From Massilia frigida (GTDB lineage Bacteria; Pseudomonadota; Gammaproteobacteria; Burkholderiales; Burkholderiaceae_D), in contig NZ_WHJG01000052.1 in the NCBI RefSeq assembly GCF_011682175.1, positions 1 to 44,176 of the forward strand: a stretch of DNA of 44,176 nucleotides, written 5' to 3'. Shown here piece by piece: positions 36,050-44,176 of the stretch. Positions within the stretch are counted from its first letter, which is position 1. The number at the start of each line of letters is the position of its first letter. The notes beneath the pieces are model-generated. The model did no database searches, was not told where the DNA came from, and worked only from the letters and a program-made list of their open reading frames with translations. The translations under genes and the position numbers were made by a program.

Positions 36050-36499
36050 ATGCCCGCTAAAATCCCGGAATCCGTCCTCGTCGTCATTCACACGCCCGCG
36101 CTGGAAGTGCTGCTCATCGAGCGCGCCGACAAGCCGGGATTCTGGCAATCGGTCACCGGCTCGCTCGACGCGCCCGATGAACCGCTGCTCGACACCGCCG
36201 CGCGTGAACTGTTCGAGGAAACCGGGATCGTGGCCGACGGCGCCAGCATTGCGCTGCGCGACTGGCAGCTGTCGAATATCTATGAAATCTATCCGGTCTG
36301 GCGCCACCGCTACGCGCCTGGCGTGACCCACAACACCGAGCACGTGTTCAGCGTGTGCGTGCCGCGCGACACGCCCATCGTGTTGAGCGCGCGCGAGCAC
36401 GTGCGGCACGTCTGGCTGCCTCACGTGGAGGCGGCCGACCGCTGCTTTTCTTCATCGAACGCGGAAGCAATCCTGCAGCTTCCGCGCAGAGTGAGCTGA
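36050..36499 (+). CDS. nudB: Dihydroneopterin triphosphate diphosphatase (Nudix)
   Basis: The 149-residue Nudix hydrolase begins MPAKIPESVLVVIHTPALEVL. The Nudix box is GSLDAPDEPLLDTAARELFEETGI; relative to the classical GX5EX7REUXEEXGU there is one extra residue between the Gly and the first Glu, which I believe is common in betaproteobacterial NudB. It removes pyrophosphate from dihydroneopterin triphosphate in folate synthesis. It follows aspS after a terminator, so it has its own promoter. Confidence 0.9.
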   Translation: MPAKIPESVLVVIHTPALEVLLIERADKPGFWQSVTGSLDAPDEPLLDTAARELFEETGIVADGASIALRDWQLSNIYEIYPVWRHRYAPGVTHNTEHVFSVCVPRDTPIVLSAREHVRHVWLPHVEAADRCFSSSNAEAILQLPRRVS

Positions 36500-36524
36500 G
36501 CGACGCCAGGGCGTCGCCCGTTTG

Positions 36525-38456
36525 CTACAGCATCGCCGGGATCTCGCCAATCAGTGCTACGTCCGGCTGGTGGGTTCCCACATCGATCCATGCCGCGCTG
36601 ACCGGGGCCAGCGTGGTGTCGGCGAGCAGCTCGGCTTGAATCTTTTTCACATCCCACGTGACGCCATCGGCAAAGCGGATTTGCTGTAGCGGGCTGAACT
36701 GGGTCGGCGACTCTTGCGAAATGAAACTGTTGACGGTGATCTGGTCGCTCGTGCCCGCGATCTTGATCAGCAGCGAGCGGTCAACCGCACTGAACTGCAG
36801 ATCGCTGCCCGCGATGCCGGCCTTGAACTGCAGCGTATCGACAGTGCTGCCGATTCCACCAGGTGAAAGGACGGCCACCAGGGTGTCCTGGCCGTCGCCT
36901 TTGCCGAACAAATAGGTATCGTTGCCGGTGCCGCCATCAATGGTGTCGTTCCCCTTGCCACCGTCAAGCGTATCGTGACCTCCGCGCGCGTAGAGAGAAT
37001 CCGAACCTCCACGACCGGTAATCGCCTCGGCGTCGCTGGTACCCTAAATACTGTCTACAGTTTCTGTTCCTGCGAACAGTTTGAGCAATATCGTGCTGAT
37101 GTCCCAGATAGTGCCGTCGGCAAACGTGATCTGTTGCAAGGGATTGTTGTTGTTGCTGGTTGAATCCTCACTCATGAAGGTCGGCACTGTGATAGCGTCT
37201 ACGTTGGAGGTGCCCAGAGCGTAAATTCTCATCCCTGGTGGGGCGCCTTTCAAAACGATATCAGACGGAAGAATGCCGGCCTTGAATTGCAGTGTGTTGA
37301 ATCCAATCGGATCCGTACCGTTGGTGAAAGTGAGAACGTCCTCGCCGTCCCCCCGCCCGTAGACGAAAGTATCGTTCCCTGTGCCACCGTGGAGGTAGTC
37401 CGAACCCGCCCCACCTTCCAGCGTATCGTTGCCCTCCCAGCCTATGAGCCAGTCATTTCCGGCCTGGCCGTAGATATGGTCATTGCCGCCTCCGCCCTCG
37501 AGTGTATCGTCAGCGCCCGTTCCTGCGTACAGCGTGGCATTAATCGTTGCCTGGTTCCAGCTGCTGCCGTCGGCAAAGAGGAAGCGCTGCAGCTGGCTGG
37601 TCAGAGGGTTGGTGGTGTGTTGGGGCACGAAACCGCTGACACTCATCTGGTCGGTACTGCCATTGATTTTGACGACGAGTGTTCCGCCGGTGGCTGTGAG
37701 GACAAGGTCGCTGGGAAGCACGCCGGCCTTGAACGCGAGCGTGTCGAACGTTCCCGCTTGCGCATCGGGGCCGGAGGAAATGGCGTCCTGACCATCGCCT
37801 TTGCCGAACAAGTAAGTATCGCTGCCCACGCCGCCAGATAGCGTGTCGTTGCCGGCATCGCCGCTGAGCCAGTCGTCACCGCTGCCGCCGTTGAGAAGAT
37901 CGTTGCCCGCTTTACCGCTGAGTGCATCGTTACCGGCCAAGCCGCTGATCTTGTCGTCCAGGTAGGTGCCGTTGCGCGTGTCGGCGCCTGCGGTCCCGGC
38001 GTACAGGGCAGCGGTGATCGCGGCCAGATTCCAGGTGGTGCCGTCGGCAAAGGCGATCTGTTGCAGCGGATTGGCGGTGTTGCTGGTGGTGTCGCCGTAC
38101 AGGAAACCGTCGACCCGGAACTGGTCGCTCGTGCCATTGATGTTGATGAGCAACGACGTGCCGCTCATGTCGAAGCCGATGTCGGTGGGCAGCACGCCCG
38201 GCTTGAAGCGCAGCGTGTTGATTTCGCCGATTGGGCGGACCCCGGAGCCGTACACGATATCGCGGCCGTCGCCGCGGCCGAACAGGTAGACATCGTTGCC
38301 CAGGCCCCCGTCCATGACATCGTTGCCCGCGCCGCCGTCGAGAGTGTCGTTGCCGCCCATGCCGAACAGCTTGTCGGCGCCGGCCTGGCCTTGCACGACA
38401 TCGTCCGTGTCGCCGCCTGTCAGCGTGTCGTTGCCTGCGGTGCCCAGGTAAACGAG
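36525..38456 (-). pseudogene. RTX (hemolysin-type Ca2+-binding repeat) protein, 5'-truncated with an in-frame amber stop
   Basis: The minus-strand frame from 38456 to 36525 encodes four modules. Each has RTX nonapeptides (GGxGxDxxx; for example GGAGNDVMDGG, GGTGNDTYLFG) followed by an HCBP-related block (FGxGDGxD...DTLxFKAGxLPSD...GTSDQ...NPLQQIxFADGxxW). A single TAG at 37044-37046 splits it: upstream reads TETVDSI and downstream GTSDAEAITGRGG in the same frame, so a CAG-to-TAG change is likely. The 5' part, including any N-terminal functional domain, is missing. At about 38450 the sequence changes into an IS1182-type element. The product would have been a type I-secreted, calcium-binding protein; no secretion genes are near. 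Confidence 0.88.
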
Positions 38457-39936
38457 CTACTTGTTTCCACCTTCGGTGGAGGACTGGTTGCCGGAAAACC
38501 ACTTGGCGCGTTTCATCGTGGAGGTCATCGACCGTCTGGACCTGACAGAGTTGACGCGTCAGTACGCGGGACGTGGTTCTGCAGCGCACCACCCGGCGGT
38601 TCTGTTGGGCCTGCTCATGTACGGCTACGCCACCGGCTTGCCGTCCAGCCGCAAGATCGAGCGTGCAACTTACGACTCCGTTGCATTTCGCTACATCGCA
38701 GCGAACACGCATCCTGACCACGACACTTTGGCCGCATTCCGTCGCCGCTGTGGTGCCCAGTTCGAACAGTTGTTCGTACAAGTGCTGATGCTGGCGCGCG
38801 AGATAGGCATGCTCAAGCTGGGCAGGATTGCTGTTGACGGCAGCAAGATCAAGACTGACGCCAGCCGTCACAGCGCCCTGTCGTGGGGGCACATCAAGAA
38901 GATCGAGGCGCAATTGCAGCAGGAGGTCAAGCAGTTGATGGCGCTGGCGGAAAGCGAGGACCGCAAGCAGGTGCCGGACGGCTTGGATGTGCCACAGGAG
39001 ATTGCGCGGCGCCAAGAGCGTCTGGCGGCGCTGGACGAGGCCAAGCGCAAGCTGGAAGAGCGTGCGCGCGAACGCGACACACAGGCACAAGCCGAGTATG
39101 AGTCCAAGATGGCCAAGCGTCGTGTCAAGCGCGAAGCCGGTCGCAAGCCCGGCGGGAAAGATCCTGAGCCGCCCACCAGCGGCCCGCAGGACAAGGACCA
39201 GATCAACCTGACCGATGAAGAATCACGCATCATGAAAGTGGGTGGCGGTTTCGATCAATGCTACAACGCGCAGGCGGCGGTCGAGACAGCCAGCATGCTG
39301 ATCGTGGGTAGCTTCATTACGCAAGCGGGCAACGACAGCCGGCAGATTGAACCCTTGTTGGAAATGCTGACCGAGCGCCAGGAGCAGTTGGGGCCAATCA
39401 GCCAAGTCCTGGCCGATACTGGCTATTTCAGCGCCGCCAATGTGGCCGCATGCGAAGAAGCTGGGATCGTGCCGATGATCGCCATGAAACGTGAACAGCA
39501 CCATGTGCCAGTGCTGGACCGTTTCACGGAACCTCCACCACTCCCGCAAGATGCCAGCCTTGTCGAGGCCATGGCCCATCGGCTGAAAACCAAGACAGGC
39601 CGCGCTGACTACGCCCTGCGCAAGCAGACTGTGGAACCGGTGTTCGGCATCGTCAAGCATGTGATGAAATTTCGCCAGTTTCTGGTGCGCGGAAAGCAGC
39701 AGGTCGCCCATGAATGGAATTTGGTGGCCCTTGCGTGGAATCTGAAACGCATGAACGCGCTGAAAATGGCCTGATCGGGCTGACAAGCCCAGAAATCAGG
39801 CCCAAAAACGGCCACATCACAAGCCTGCTGGCGCCTTAAGACGCCTTTGCGGAAGGATCACGAAAATATGACAGCAAGACCGAATTGCCTGCCGCTCAAT
39901 CGGCGGCTTCAAGAGTCAAGTCCGACAGGCTGCTAG
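38451..39936 (+). mobile_element. IS1182-family insertion sequence, left end missing
   Basis: The right end is marked by TCAAGTCCGACAGGCTGCTAG (about 39916-39936), typical of IS1182-group termini; the 160 bases between transposase stop and this end are noncoding. The expected inverted copy of that terminus is absent on the left. There the RTX gene runs straight into the codons TSYLFPPS of the transposase, and neither a start codon nor a left inverted repeat is present. The left end was therefore deleted after or during insertion, or the join is an assembly artefact. 39937-40029 holds nothing recognisable. Confidence 0.75.
38461..39774 (+). CDS. IS1182-family transposase, N-terminus truncated
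   Basis: The 437-codon frame has the DUF772 N-terminal domain (LFPPSVEDWLPENHLARF ...) and a DDE core. The first Asp lies in IAVDGSKIKTDASRH, the second in VLADTGYFSA and the Glu in QTVEPVFGIVKHVMKFRQFL. A basic, helical insertion (residues about 150-240, rich in Lys, Arg, Glu) lies between. The DDE core is complete. The natural start and first 10-20 residues are missing: the only in-frame start before the core is a TTG at 38461 without a ribosome binding site. Activity is doubtful. Confidence 0.88.
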   Translation: MFPPSVEDWLPENHLARFIVEVIDRLDLTELTRQYAGRGSAAHHPAVLLGLLMYGYATGLPSSRKIERATYDSVAFRYIAANTHPDHDTLAAFRRRCGAQFEQLFVQVLMLAREIGMLKLGRIAVDGSKIKTDASRHSALSWGHIKKIEAQLQQEVKQLMALAESEDRKQVPDGLDVPQEIARRQERLAALDEAKRKLEERARERDTQAQAEYESKMAKRRVKREAGRKPGGKDPEPPTSGPQDKDQINLTDEESRIMKVGGGFDQCYNAQAAVETASMLIVGSFITQAGNDSRQIEPLLEMLTERQEQLGPISQVLADTGYFSAANVAACEEAGIVPMIAMKREQHHVPVLDRFTEPPPLPQDASLVEAMAHRLKTKTGRADYALRKQTVEPVFGIVKHVMKFRQFLVRGKQQVAHEWNLVALAWNLKRMNALKMA

Positions 39937-40029
39937 AGCAGAGCGTGCTGGCGCGTGTGCTGCACAAATAGGCGCACTGGGGCATGACGGCACGCTAGCG
40001 CGGACGCCGCGATGCCTCGGCGAATATCG

Positions 40030-40568
40030 TTACTTGCGCCCGCTCTCTGTCCGGGCGCGTTGGTCATCAGAGGCCTGGCGTACGCGCTCAAGCACTGAGT
40101 CCAGTGCGACCAGGTCATTTTCGTCCGGGCCCAGATCGCTTGTTTTTACGTTACGGATGTTGCGCAGCTTCCTTGATTCGATGTAGATTTTTCCGCCGCG
40201 CACATGGGCGGGCGACCATGAAATGCTGTCGCCTTCCTGATTGACAATGACCTGCCCTCGCCACTGGTGAAACGCGGCCCCCATTCGCCGATGCCTTGTT
40301 TGAATACCCTTGTCGTAGCGCCGGCTTCTCCCAAAAAAACCTGCTCCACTTGCACTTCCATGCTCTCGCAGCCGCCGCCGTTATGAATGCAAACCCATTG
40401 CGTACCGGCCGATTGCGGCTTGCGCGCCTCGCATGGATCCGGGCATCCCTGCGCGCCATACGCCAGCAAGACCACCCGCTGCACCTTGCCTGCCAGTAGC
40501 ACGTCTTGCGCCGACGCCTGCGACATGGCCACCAGAAGGACCAGCGCGGCTAGCCTGACATGGTTCAT
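40030..40568 (-). pseudogene. Exported protein of unknown function, frameshifted
   Basis: The start at 40568 (MNHVRLAALVLLVAMSQASA, signal peptide, AGAGG ribosome binding site) opens a frame that reads through four Cys residues (GCPDPCEARK, WVCIHNGGGC) to GIGEWG near 40285. The frame then continues sensibly one base back as FHQWRGQVIVNQEGDSISWS to RARTESGRK, ending at 40030. A G5 run at the switch suggests one lost G. The joined product would be about 180 residues, periplasmic, with no recognised family. It is either a recent pseudogene or a sequencing error. Confidence 0.6.
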
Positions 40569-40862
40569 GCGTGCCTCTTCGATTTGAAAATTGCTCTAAC
40601 TTTAATATTTCCAGAATTTCAAGGTATATTCTTCGCTTCGCTCCAGGGCGTGACCTTGCGCTGGCATCCGTGCCGGCCTCATGCCGCTGAACAGCTGCAA
40701 TGTCTTCAGTTAATTGGACATTGCGTTTTTGTTTAAGTTCATGCAGTCGTTCAGCGTATCCGGCTGCCCGGTCACCGGGGGTTTTTCTCGCGACCAATCC
40801 GCCCTGAGCGGGCAGAAGTGCGCACGATAGAGTTCCTTCTGAAGAACATCCACTGATGGGGT

Positions 40863-40868
40863 TAGAAT
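40863..40868 (+). promoter_or_regulatory. Candidate -10 element of the EEP-family gene
   Basis: TAGAAT six bases upstream of the ATG at 40875 would place the transcription start at the start codon (leaderless mRNA). The gap 40569-40874 otherwise contains an AT-rich patch (40586-40635), probably promoter DNA of the minus-strand exported-protein gene, and no gene that I can see. Confidence 0.35.
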
Positions 40869-40874
40869 GTTCCC

Positions 40875-41687
40875 ATGAAGATTCGTGTCGCTACCTATAA
40901 TATCCACAAAGGCGTGTCCTCCATCCGGAGCACACCACGCGTGCTGGCCCTGAAAAAGGCGATCGCCCAGTTCGATGCGGAGGTCGTGTTCCTGCAGGAA
41001 GTGCAGGGCAAGCATGACCACAACTCGGCGAAGTTCGGCGACGAGAGCCGCGGACACCGCCATTGGCCGGAGCGTGCCCAGCACGAGTATTTCGCGGGCG
41101 ACTCGCATCATTCCGCCTACGGCATGAATGCGGTCTACGATCATGGCCACCACGGCAATGCCTTGCTGTCCGCGTTTCCCATCGGCGGCACGCATAACCA
41201 TGACGTGTCCGACCATGCGTACGAGCAGCGCGGCATCCTGCATTGCATCCTCGATACGCCGAAATGCCAGGTGCACTGCTACGTGGTCCACCTGGGCCTG
41301 TTCGAATCGGGACGCGGACGCCAGACGCAGGCGCTGATCGATTGCGTGAATGCATCGGCGCCGAATGGCGAGCCGGTCATCATCGCGGGCGACTTCAACG
41401 ACTGGCGCAACAATCTCAGCGACAAGCTGCGCAAGGAGCTGGGCGTGGTGGAAGTATTCGACGAACTGGGCGCGCGTTCGCGCCTGGGCGACCTGGTGCG
41501 CAGCTTCTCGGGGCGCGAAAAACCGGTCACACCGGCGCGCACCTTCCCCGCCGCGCTGCCTTTTTTTCGCCTGGACCGCATCTATGTGCGCGGCTTCAAG
41601 GTCGACACGGCCGAGGTCTTGCATGGTACGTTATGGGCCAAATTATCCGACCACGCCCCCATCGTGGCCAACCTCAAGCTGGCCTGA
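40875..41687 (+). CDS. Endonuclease/exonuclease/phosphatase (EEP) family protein
   Basis: The 270-residue protein has the EEP fold. Motifs are VATYNIHKGV (Asn), VVFLQEVQG (catalytic Glu), VVHLGLFESGR, IIAGDFNDWRN (Asp/Asn) and the terminal SDHAPIVANL (Asp-His). It is close to E. coli YbhP, which stands next to the cardiolipin synthase ClsB (YbhO); here too the neighbour downstream is ClsB-like. The substrate may be a phosphodiester in lipid or nucleic acid; not established. Confidence 0.93.
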   Translation: MKIRVATYNIHKGVSSIRSTPRVLALKKAIAQFDAEVVFLQEVQGKHDHNSAKFGDESRGHRHWPERAQHEYFAGDSHHSAYGMNAVYDHGHHGNALLSAFPIGGTHNHDVSDHAYEQRGILHCILDTPKCQVHCYVVHLGLFESGRGRQTQALIDCVNASAPNGEPVIIAGDFNDWRNNLSDKLRKELGVVEVFDELGARSRLGDLVRSFSGREKPVTPARTFPAALPFFRLDRIYVRGFKVDTAEVLHGTLWAKLSDHAPIVANLKLA

Positions 41688-41713
41688 CGCTTTGCAACCA
41701 ACCATGAAGCACT

Positions 41714-42874
41714 ATGCGCTCGGTCCATTACACCGCCCACAACGATATCGCCCTGCTTGAAACCGGACTGGCATTCTTCCCCGCATTGATCGCGGCCATC
41801 GATGGCGCCCAGTACGATATTTACTTCGAGACCTATATCTTTGCGGACGACGCCACCGCCCGTTCGGTGGCCGACGCCCTGTGCCGGGCCGGCCAGCGCG
41901 GGGTCAAGGTGCGCGTGGTCACCGACTGGTGGGGCACCGGACGCGCGCGCTCGACCGCCCTGGGCATCGCCTTTGCCGCCGCCAGCGTGCGTTTTCGCGC
42001 CTTCAACGCCTGGTTCAAGCGCGGCGTGGCCCGCACCCACCGCAAGATCGTCGTGGTGGACCGCGCCGTGGCGTTCGTCGGCGGCATCAACGTCAACGAC
42101 GACTGGTACTGCGATTACGACCCGGGCAAGCGCCTGCCGGCGCCGCGCTGGGACTTTGCGGTGCAGGTGCGCGGCCCGCTGGTGGCCGCCATCCACCACG
42201 AAATGCAGACCCAATGGGCGCGCGTGGGCCACCTGGGGCTGATGAAGCGGATCGGCCTGTTCCGCGAAATGCGCAAGGACCAGTCGCAGCAAGGCGACAA
42301 GCCGATGCAGGCCGCCTTCGTGGTGCGCGACAGCTTGCGCAACCGCCACACCATCCAGCGCGCCTACCTGCACGCGATCGGCCACGCCAAGAAAAGCGTG
42401 CTGCTGGTCAATCCTTACTTTGCCCCGGGGCACAAATTCCGCAAGGCGCTGGCGATTGCCGCCGAGCGCGGGGTCGAGGTGAAGCTGCTCATCGGCGTGG
42501 GTGAAATCAAGCTGCAGGATATGGTGGCGCGCTCGTTCTACCCGAAACTGCTCGACAGCGGGGTCGAGGTCTACGAATACCGCAAGACCCAGCTGCACGC
42601 CAAGGTGGCCGTGGTCGACGACGACTGGTCGACGGTCGGGTCGAGCAACTGCGATGGCTTGTCGCTGTTTCTGAACCAGGAAGCCAATGTGGTGGTCAAG
42701 GACCATGAATTCGCCCGGACCATGCGCGAACACATCCGGCGCGGGATTGCCGACGGCGTCATGATTTGCCGGGAAGATTTTGAACACGTGGGATGGGTAC
42801 GGCGCAGCGGTTACGAGGTGGCGTATTTCTTCTATAAAATGGCGATGCGGATTTTCGCTATAGGATATGCCTGA
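41714..42874 (+). CDS. clsB: Cardiolipin synthase ClsB-like phospholipase D
   Basis: The 386-residue protein has two PLD HKD motifs: HRKIVVVDRAVAFVGG (His109, Lys111, Asp116) and HAKVAVVDDDWSTVGSSN (His near 295). There are no N-terminal membrane segments, which fits ClsB rather than ClsA. It joins phosphatidyl groups to form cardiolipin or phosphatidylglycerol at the inner membrane. The stop overlaps the Hsp15 start (TGATG). Confidence 0.93.
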   Translation: MRSVHYTAHNDIALLETGLAFFPALIAAIDGAQYDIYFETYIFADDATARSVADALCRAGQRGVKVRVVTDWWGTGRARSTALGIAFAAASVRFRAFNAWFKRGVARTHRKIVVVDRAVAFVGGINVNDDWYCDYDPGKRLPAPRWDFAVQVRGPLVAAIHHEMQTQWARVGHLGLMKRIGLFREMRKDQSQQGDKPMQAAFVVRDSLRNRHTIQRAYLHAIGHAKKSVLLVNPYFAPGHKFRKALAIAAERGVEVKLLIGVGEIKLQDMVARSFYPKLLDSGVEVYEYRKTQLHAKVAVVDDDWSTVGSSNCDGLSLFLNQEANVVVKDHEFARTMREHIRRGIADGVMICREDFEHVGWVRRSGYEVAYFFYKMAMRIFAIGYA

Positions 42875-43248
42875 TGGACAATGTACGAATAGATAAATGG
42901 TTATGGGCGGCGCGCTTTTTCAAGACGCGTTCGCTGGCGACGGATGCGGTCGATACGGGCAAGGTGCGCCTCGACGGCGAGCGCATCAAGCCGTCGCGCG
43001 CGGTCAAGCTGGATGACAGGCTGAACATCGATAACGGCGCCGAGACGTGGGAAGTGCGGGTGATGGGCATTTCCGACGTGCGCGCCGGCGCGCCGGTGGC
43101 GCGTCTCTTGTACGAAGAGACGGAAGAAAGCGTGAGCAAGCGCGAGAACGATGCGGAAGCGCGCAAGCTGTACCGCGAGCCGGGGACCACCATCAAGGGA
43201 CGCCCGACCAAGCGCGACCGGCGAGCGATCAGCAAGGCGGGCGAGTAG
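42874..43248 (+). CDS. hslR: Heat-shock RNA-binding protein Hsp15 (S4 domain)
   Basis: The 124-residue protein starts MDNVRIDKWLWAARFFKTRS with an S4 RNA-binding domain (about 5-65; VRLDGERIKPSRAVKLDD) and a basic tail (GTTIKGRPTKRDRRAISKAG). Hsp15 binds free 50S subunits that still carry a nascent chain and helps to rescue them after heat shock. It starts at the last base of clsB. Confidence 0.95.
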   Translation: MDNVRIDKWLWAARFFKTRSLATDAVDTGKVRLDGERIKPSRAVKLDDRLNIDNGAETWEVRVMGISDVRAGAPVARLLYEETEESVSKRENDAEARKLYREPGTTIKGRPTKRDRRAISKAGE

Positions 43249-43286
43249 CCAGCCTTGCCGTTGCCGCAAACGCCTTTCCTGCGCAA

Positions 43287-43308
43287 GCGGGAACGCAGGC
43301 GTTCCCGC
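43287..43308. repeat. REP-like palindrome (copy 3), possible bidirectional terminator
   Basis: GCGGGAACGC-AG-GCGTTCCCGC, a perfect 10-bp inverted repeat between convergent hslR and the crystallin-like gene. It shares GCGGGAACG with the element at 25971-26071. A second stem AACGCCT/AGGCGTT (43269-43303) overlaps it. Confidence 0.6.
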
Positions 43309-43348
43309 TACCCCGGAGCGCAGCCTGACGGCCCACACCGGGTTTGCG

Positions 43349-43993
43349 CTATTTCCAGGTAAACGAGAATACGTTTCCTTCCTGCGTGTAGCTCAGGCTG
43401 GCCGACTCGTATTCAGGGATGTTCTTCGCATGCGGCTTGCCATCCTTCCAATAGAATTGAAGCGAGCCGTTCGGGGATTCATACTCGCCGTCCGGTTTCC
43501 TGACGAAGATTGCCGTGACGATGGGCTTGGTATCGATATCGGTCTCTTTCAGCGTGGCGAACGCGCGCGGCGTGTTCGGATCGACTCCGTCCTGCGGTTC
43601 GGGATTCGGTTGGATGACCGAGCCGAAGCCTGCGCTTTGAAGCGTCATGCTGCGGCCGTGCCCGGTGCTGTCGCTGAACTCGAATAACAGGGCGTGGTGT
43701 CCGGCTTTATTGAGTACGATAAAAGCGCTCATGCCGCCGATATCGATATTGCCGGTATCGGCGTCCAGCTCTTTCGACGGGCTGCCGAAGTTCGCATGAC
43801 GAAACGCCACGACCTTGCACGAGGAGCCGATTTTCACCGAATTCAATCGGTCATTGAGGGCGTGGTGGCTGCTATAGATATTTACTTGTGCGCCCAGCGT
43901 GGACAGATAAGCCTTGCCGTCAAAATTGCTGCCCTCGTAGAAGATAACCTGGTCGGGGCCGGGAGAAGTGAGCGTAGTTTCTGTCAATGACAT
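43349..43993 (-). CDS. Beta/gamma-crystallin-like protein
   Basis: The 214-residue protein has no signal peptide. Residues about 15-85 (VIFYEGSNFDGKAYLSTLG ... NDRLNSVKIGSSCKVVAFRH, then ANFGSPSKELDADT) follow the pattern of a beta/gamma-crystallin domain with two Greek-key motifs. NDRLNS is close to the Ca2+-binding N/D-N/D-x-x-S/T-S box, but has Asn in place of Ser/Thr. The second half (100-214) I do not recognise; it ends EGNVFSFTWK. The function may be calcium-related or structural. Only 58 bases separate its ATG from the IS end at 44052, so the IS probably replaced its promoter region. Confidence 0.75.
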   Translation of the reverse strand: MSLTETTLTSPGPDQVIFYEGSNFDGKAYLSTLGAQVNIYSSHHALNDRLNSVKIGSSCKVVAFRHANFGSPSKELDADTGNIDIGGMSAFIVLNKAGHHALLFEFSDSTGHGRSMTLQSAGFGSVIQPNPEPQDGVDPNTPRAFATLKETDIDTKPIVTAIFVRKPDGEYESPNGSLQFYWKDGKPHAKNIPEYESASLSYTQEGNVFSFTWK

Positions 43994-44051
43994 AGTTTAT
44001 CCTCGATAAAGTGTTTCATTTACCCCGTTTCAGTCACCATGCGCTTTAGGG

Positions 44052-44176
44052 CATGCCCTTATACATAAGTCCGTAGCGTTCCAAAAAGTCGTTTACATTC
44101 AATGAGTTGCCAGAGGGGCTTGTAAACTTTGCCAAGATCGCGTTTACTCTTGCCTTTTGGGTGGCGCACTTGGACA
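44052..44176 (+). mobile_element. Outer end of an IS4-family (IS50/Tn5-like) element, partial
   Basis: The sequence is an exact inverted copy of 1-125. It opens with the tip CATGCCCTTATACATAAGT (44052-44070), then the transposase 5' flank. The transposase itself would start just beyond 44176, running rightwards. Confidence 0.75.

Noticed and set aside
33953-36424. 823-codon open frame on the minus strand
   Set aside because: Antisense to DUF502, aspS and nudB, all of which have strong family motifs. It also spans their terminator.
36525-38396. Tandem repeats suggesting a CRISPR array
   Set aside because: The repetition is at protein level (RTX nonapeptides and HCBP blocks) with no constant DNA repeat and spacer pattern.
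40381-40797. 138-codon minus-strand frame upstream of the exported-protein gene
   Set aside because: It overlaps that gene's signal peptide in another frame and has no motif or start signal.

Overview
The window looks like chromosomal DNA of a high-GC betaproteobacterium, most likely Oxalobacteraceae (Massilia/Duganella/Janthinobacterium-like). This rests on the ptsN-hprK pair, the 1342-residue DUF3683/FAD/Fe-S fusion followed by HIT and DUF971 genes, the ubiE-Tim44-ubiJ-ubiB cluster, and FmdB-DUF502-aspS-nudB in a row. Species cannot be fixed from sequence reading alone. Both window ends are the same 127 bp in opposite orientation. Each is the outer end of an IS50/Tn5-like IS4-family element whose transposase lies outside the window. 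This looks like an assembly contig that stops at a multicopy IS, not like a biological unit with terminal repeats.

Layout. 1-1536: IS debris, consisting of the edge of one IS4/IS50-type element, an unidentified 0.33-kb segment (possibly the 5' end of a group II intron), and a decayed, frameshifted IS4 transposase. 1537-1932: a near-consensus LexA box in front of a small gene broken into three frames. 1933-6285 (minus strand): hprK, ptsN, a possible 48-codon ORF, queF and ilvA. 6479-11195: a YqaA-like membrane protein, then a TonB-dependent receptor divergent from a LytS-type kinase and LytTR regulator pair. 11427-16287: a tightly coupled operon of the giant flavin/Fe-S oxidoreductase, a HIT protein and a DUF971 protein. 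16355-17425: an unknown membrane-anchored protein.

17503-27574 is a complete glycerol / glycerol-3-phosphate unit: glpR divergent from glpD, then a rhizobial-type glpSTPQUV ABC importer and glpK. Import (SPQTUV), phosphorylation (K), oxidation to dihydroxyacetone phosphate (D) and repression (R) sit together. The two ATPases have lost complementary motifs, so the transporter should have one consensus and one degenerate ATP site.

27642-31933: ubiquinone genes ubiE, Tim44-like, ubiJ and ubiB, then a TPMT-like methyltransferase. 32011-36499: a parvulin lipoprotein, FmdB, DUF502, aspS and nudB. 36525-40568 is a decay zone: an RTX (hemolysin-type repeat) gene with an in-frame amber codon, cut off by an IS1182-type element lacking its left end, then a frameshifted exported-protein gene. 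40875-43993: an EEP-family phosphodiesterase, a ClsB-like cardiolipin synthase, Hsp15, and a beta/gamma-crystallin-like protein next to the right-hand IS end.

I saw no tRNA, rRNA, CRISPR array, prophage or replication origin. I did not find a clear new multi-gene system. The best leads are the asymmetric GlpS/GlpT ATPase pair, the LexA-box gene remnant beside the IS, and the RTX/IS1182 junction.
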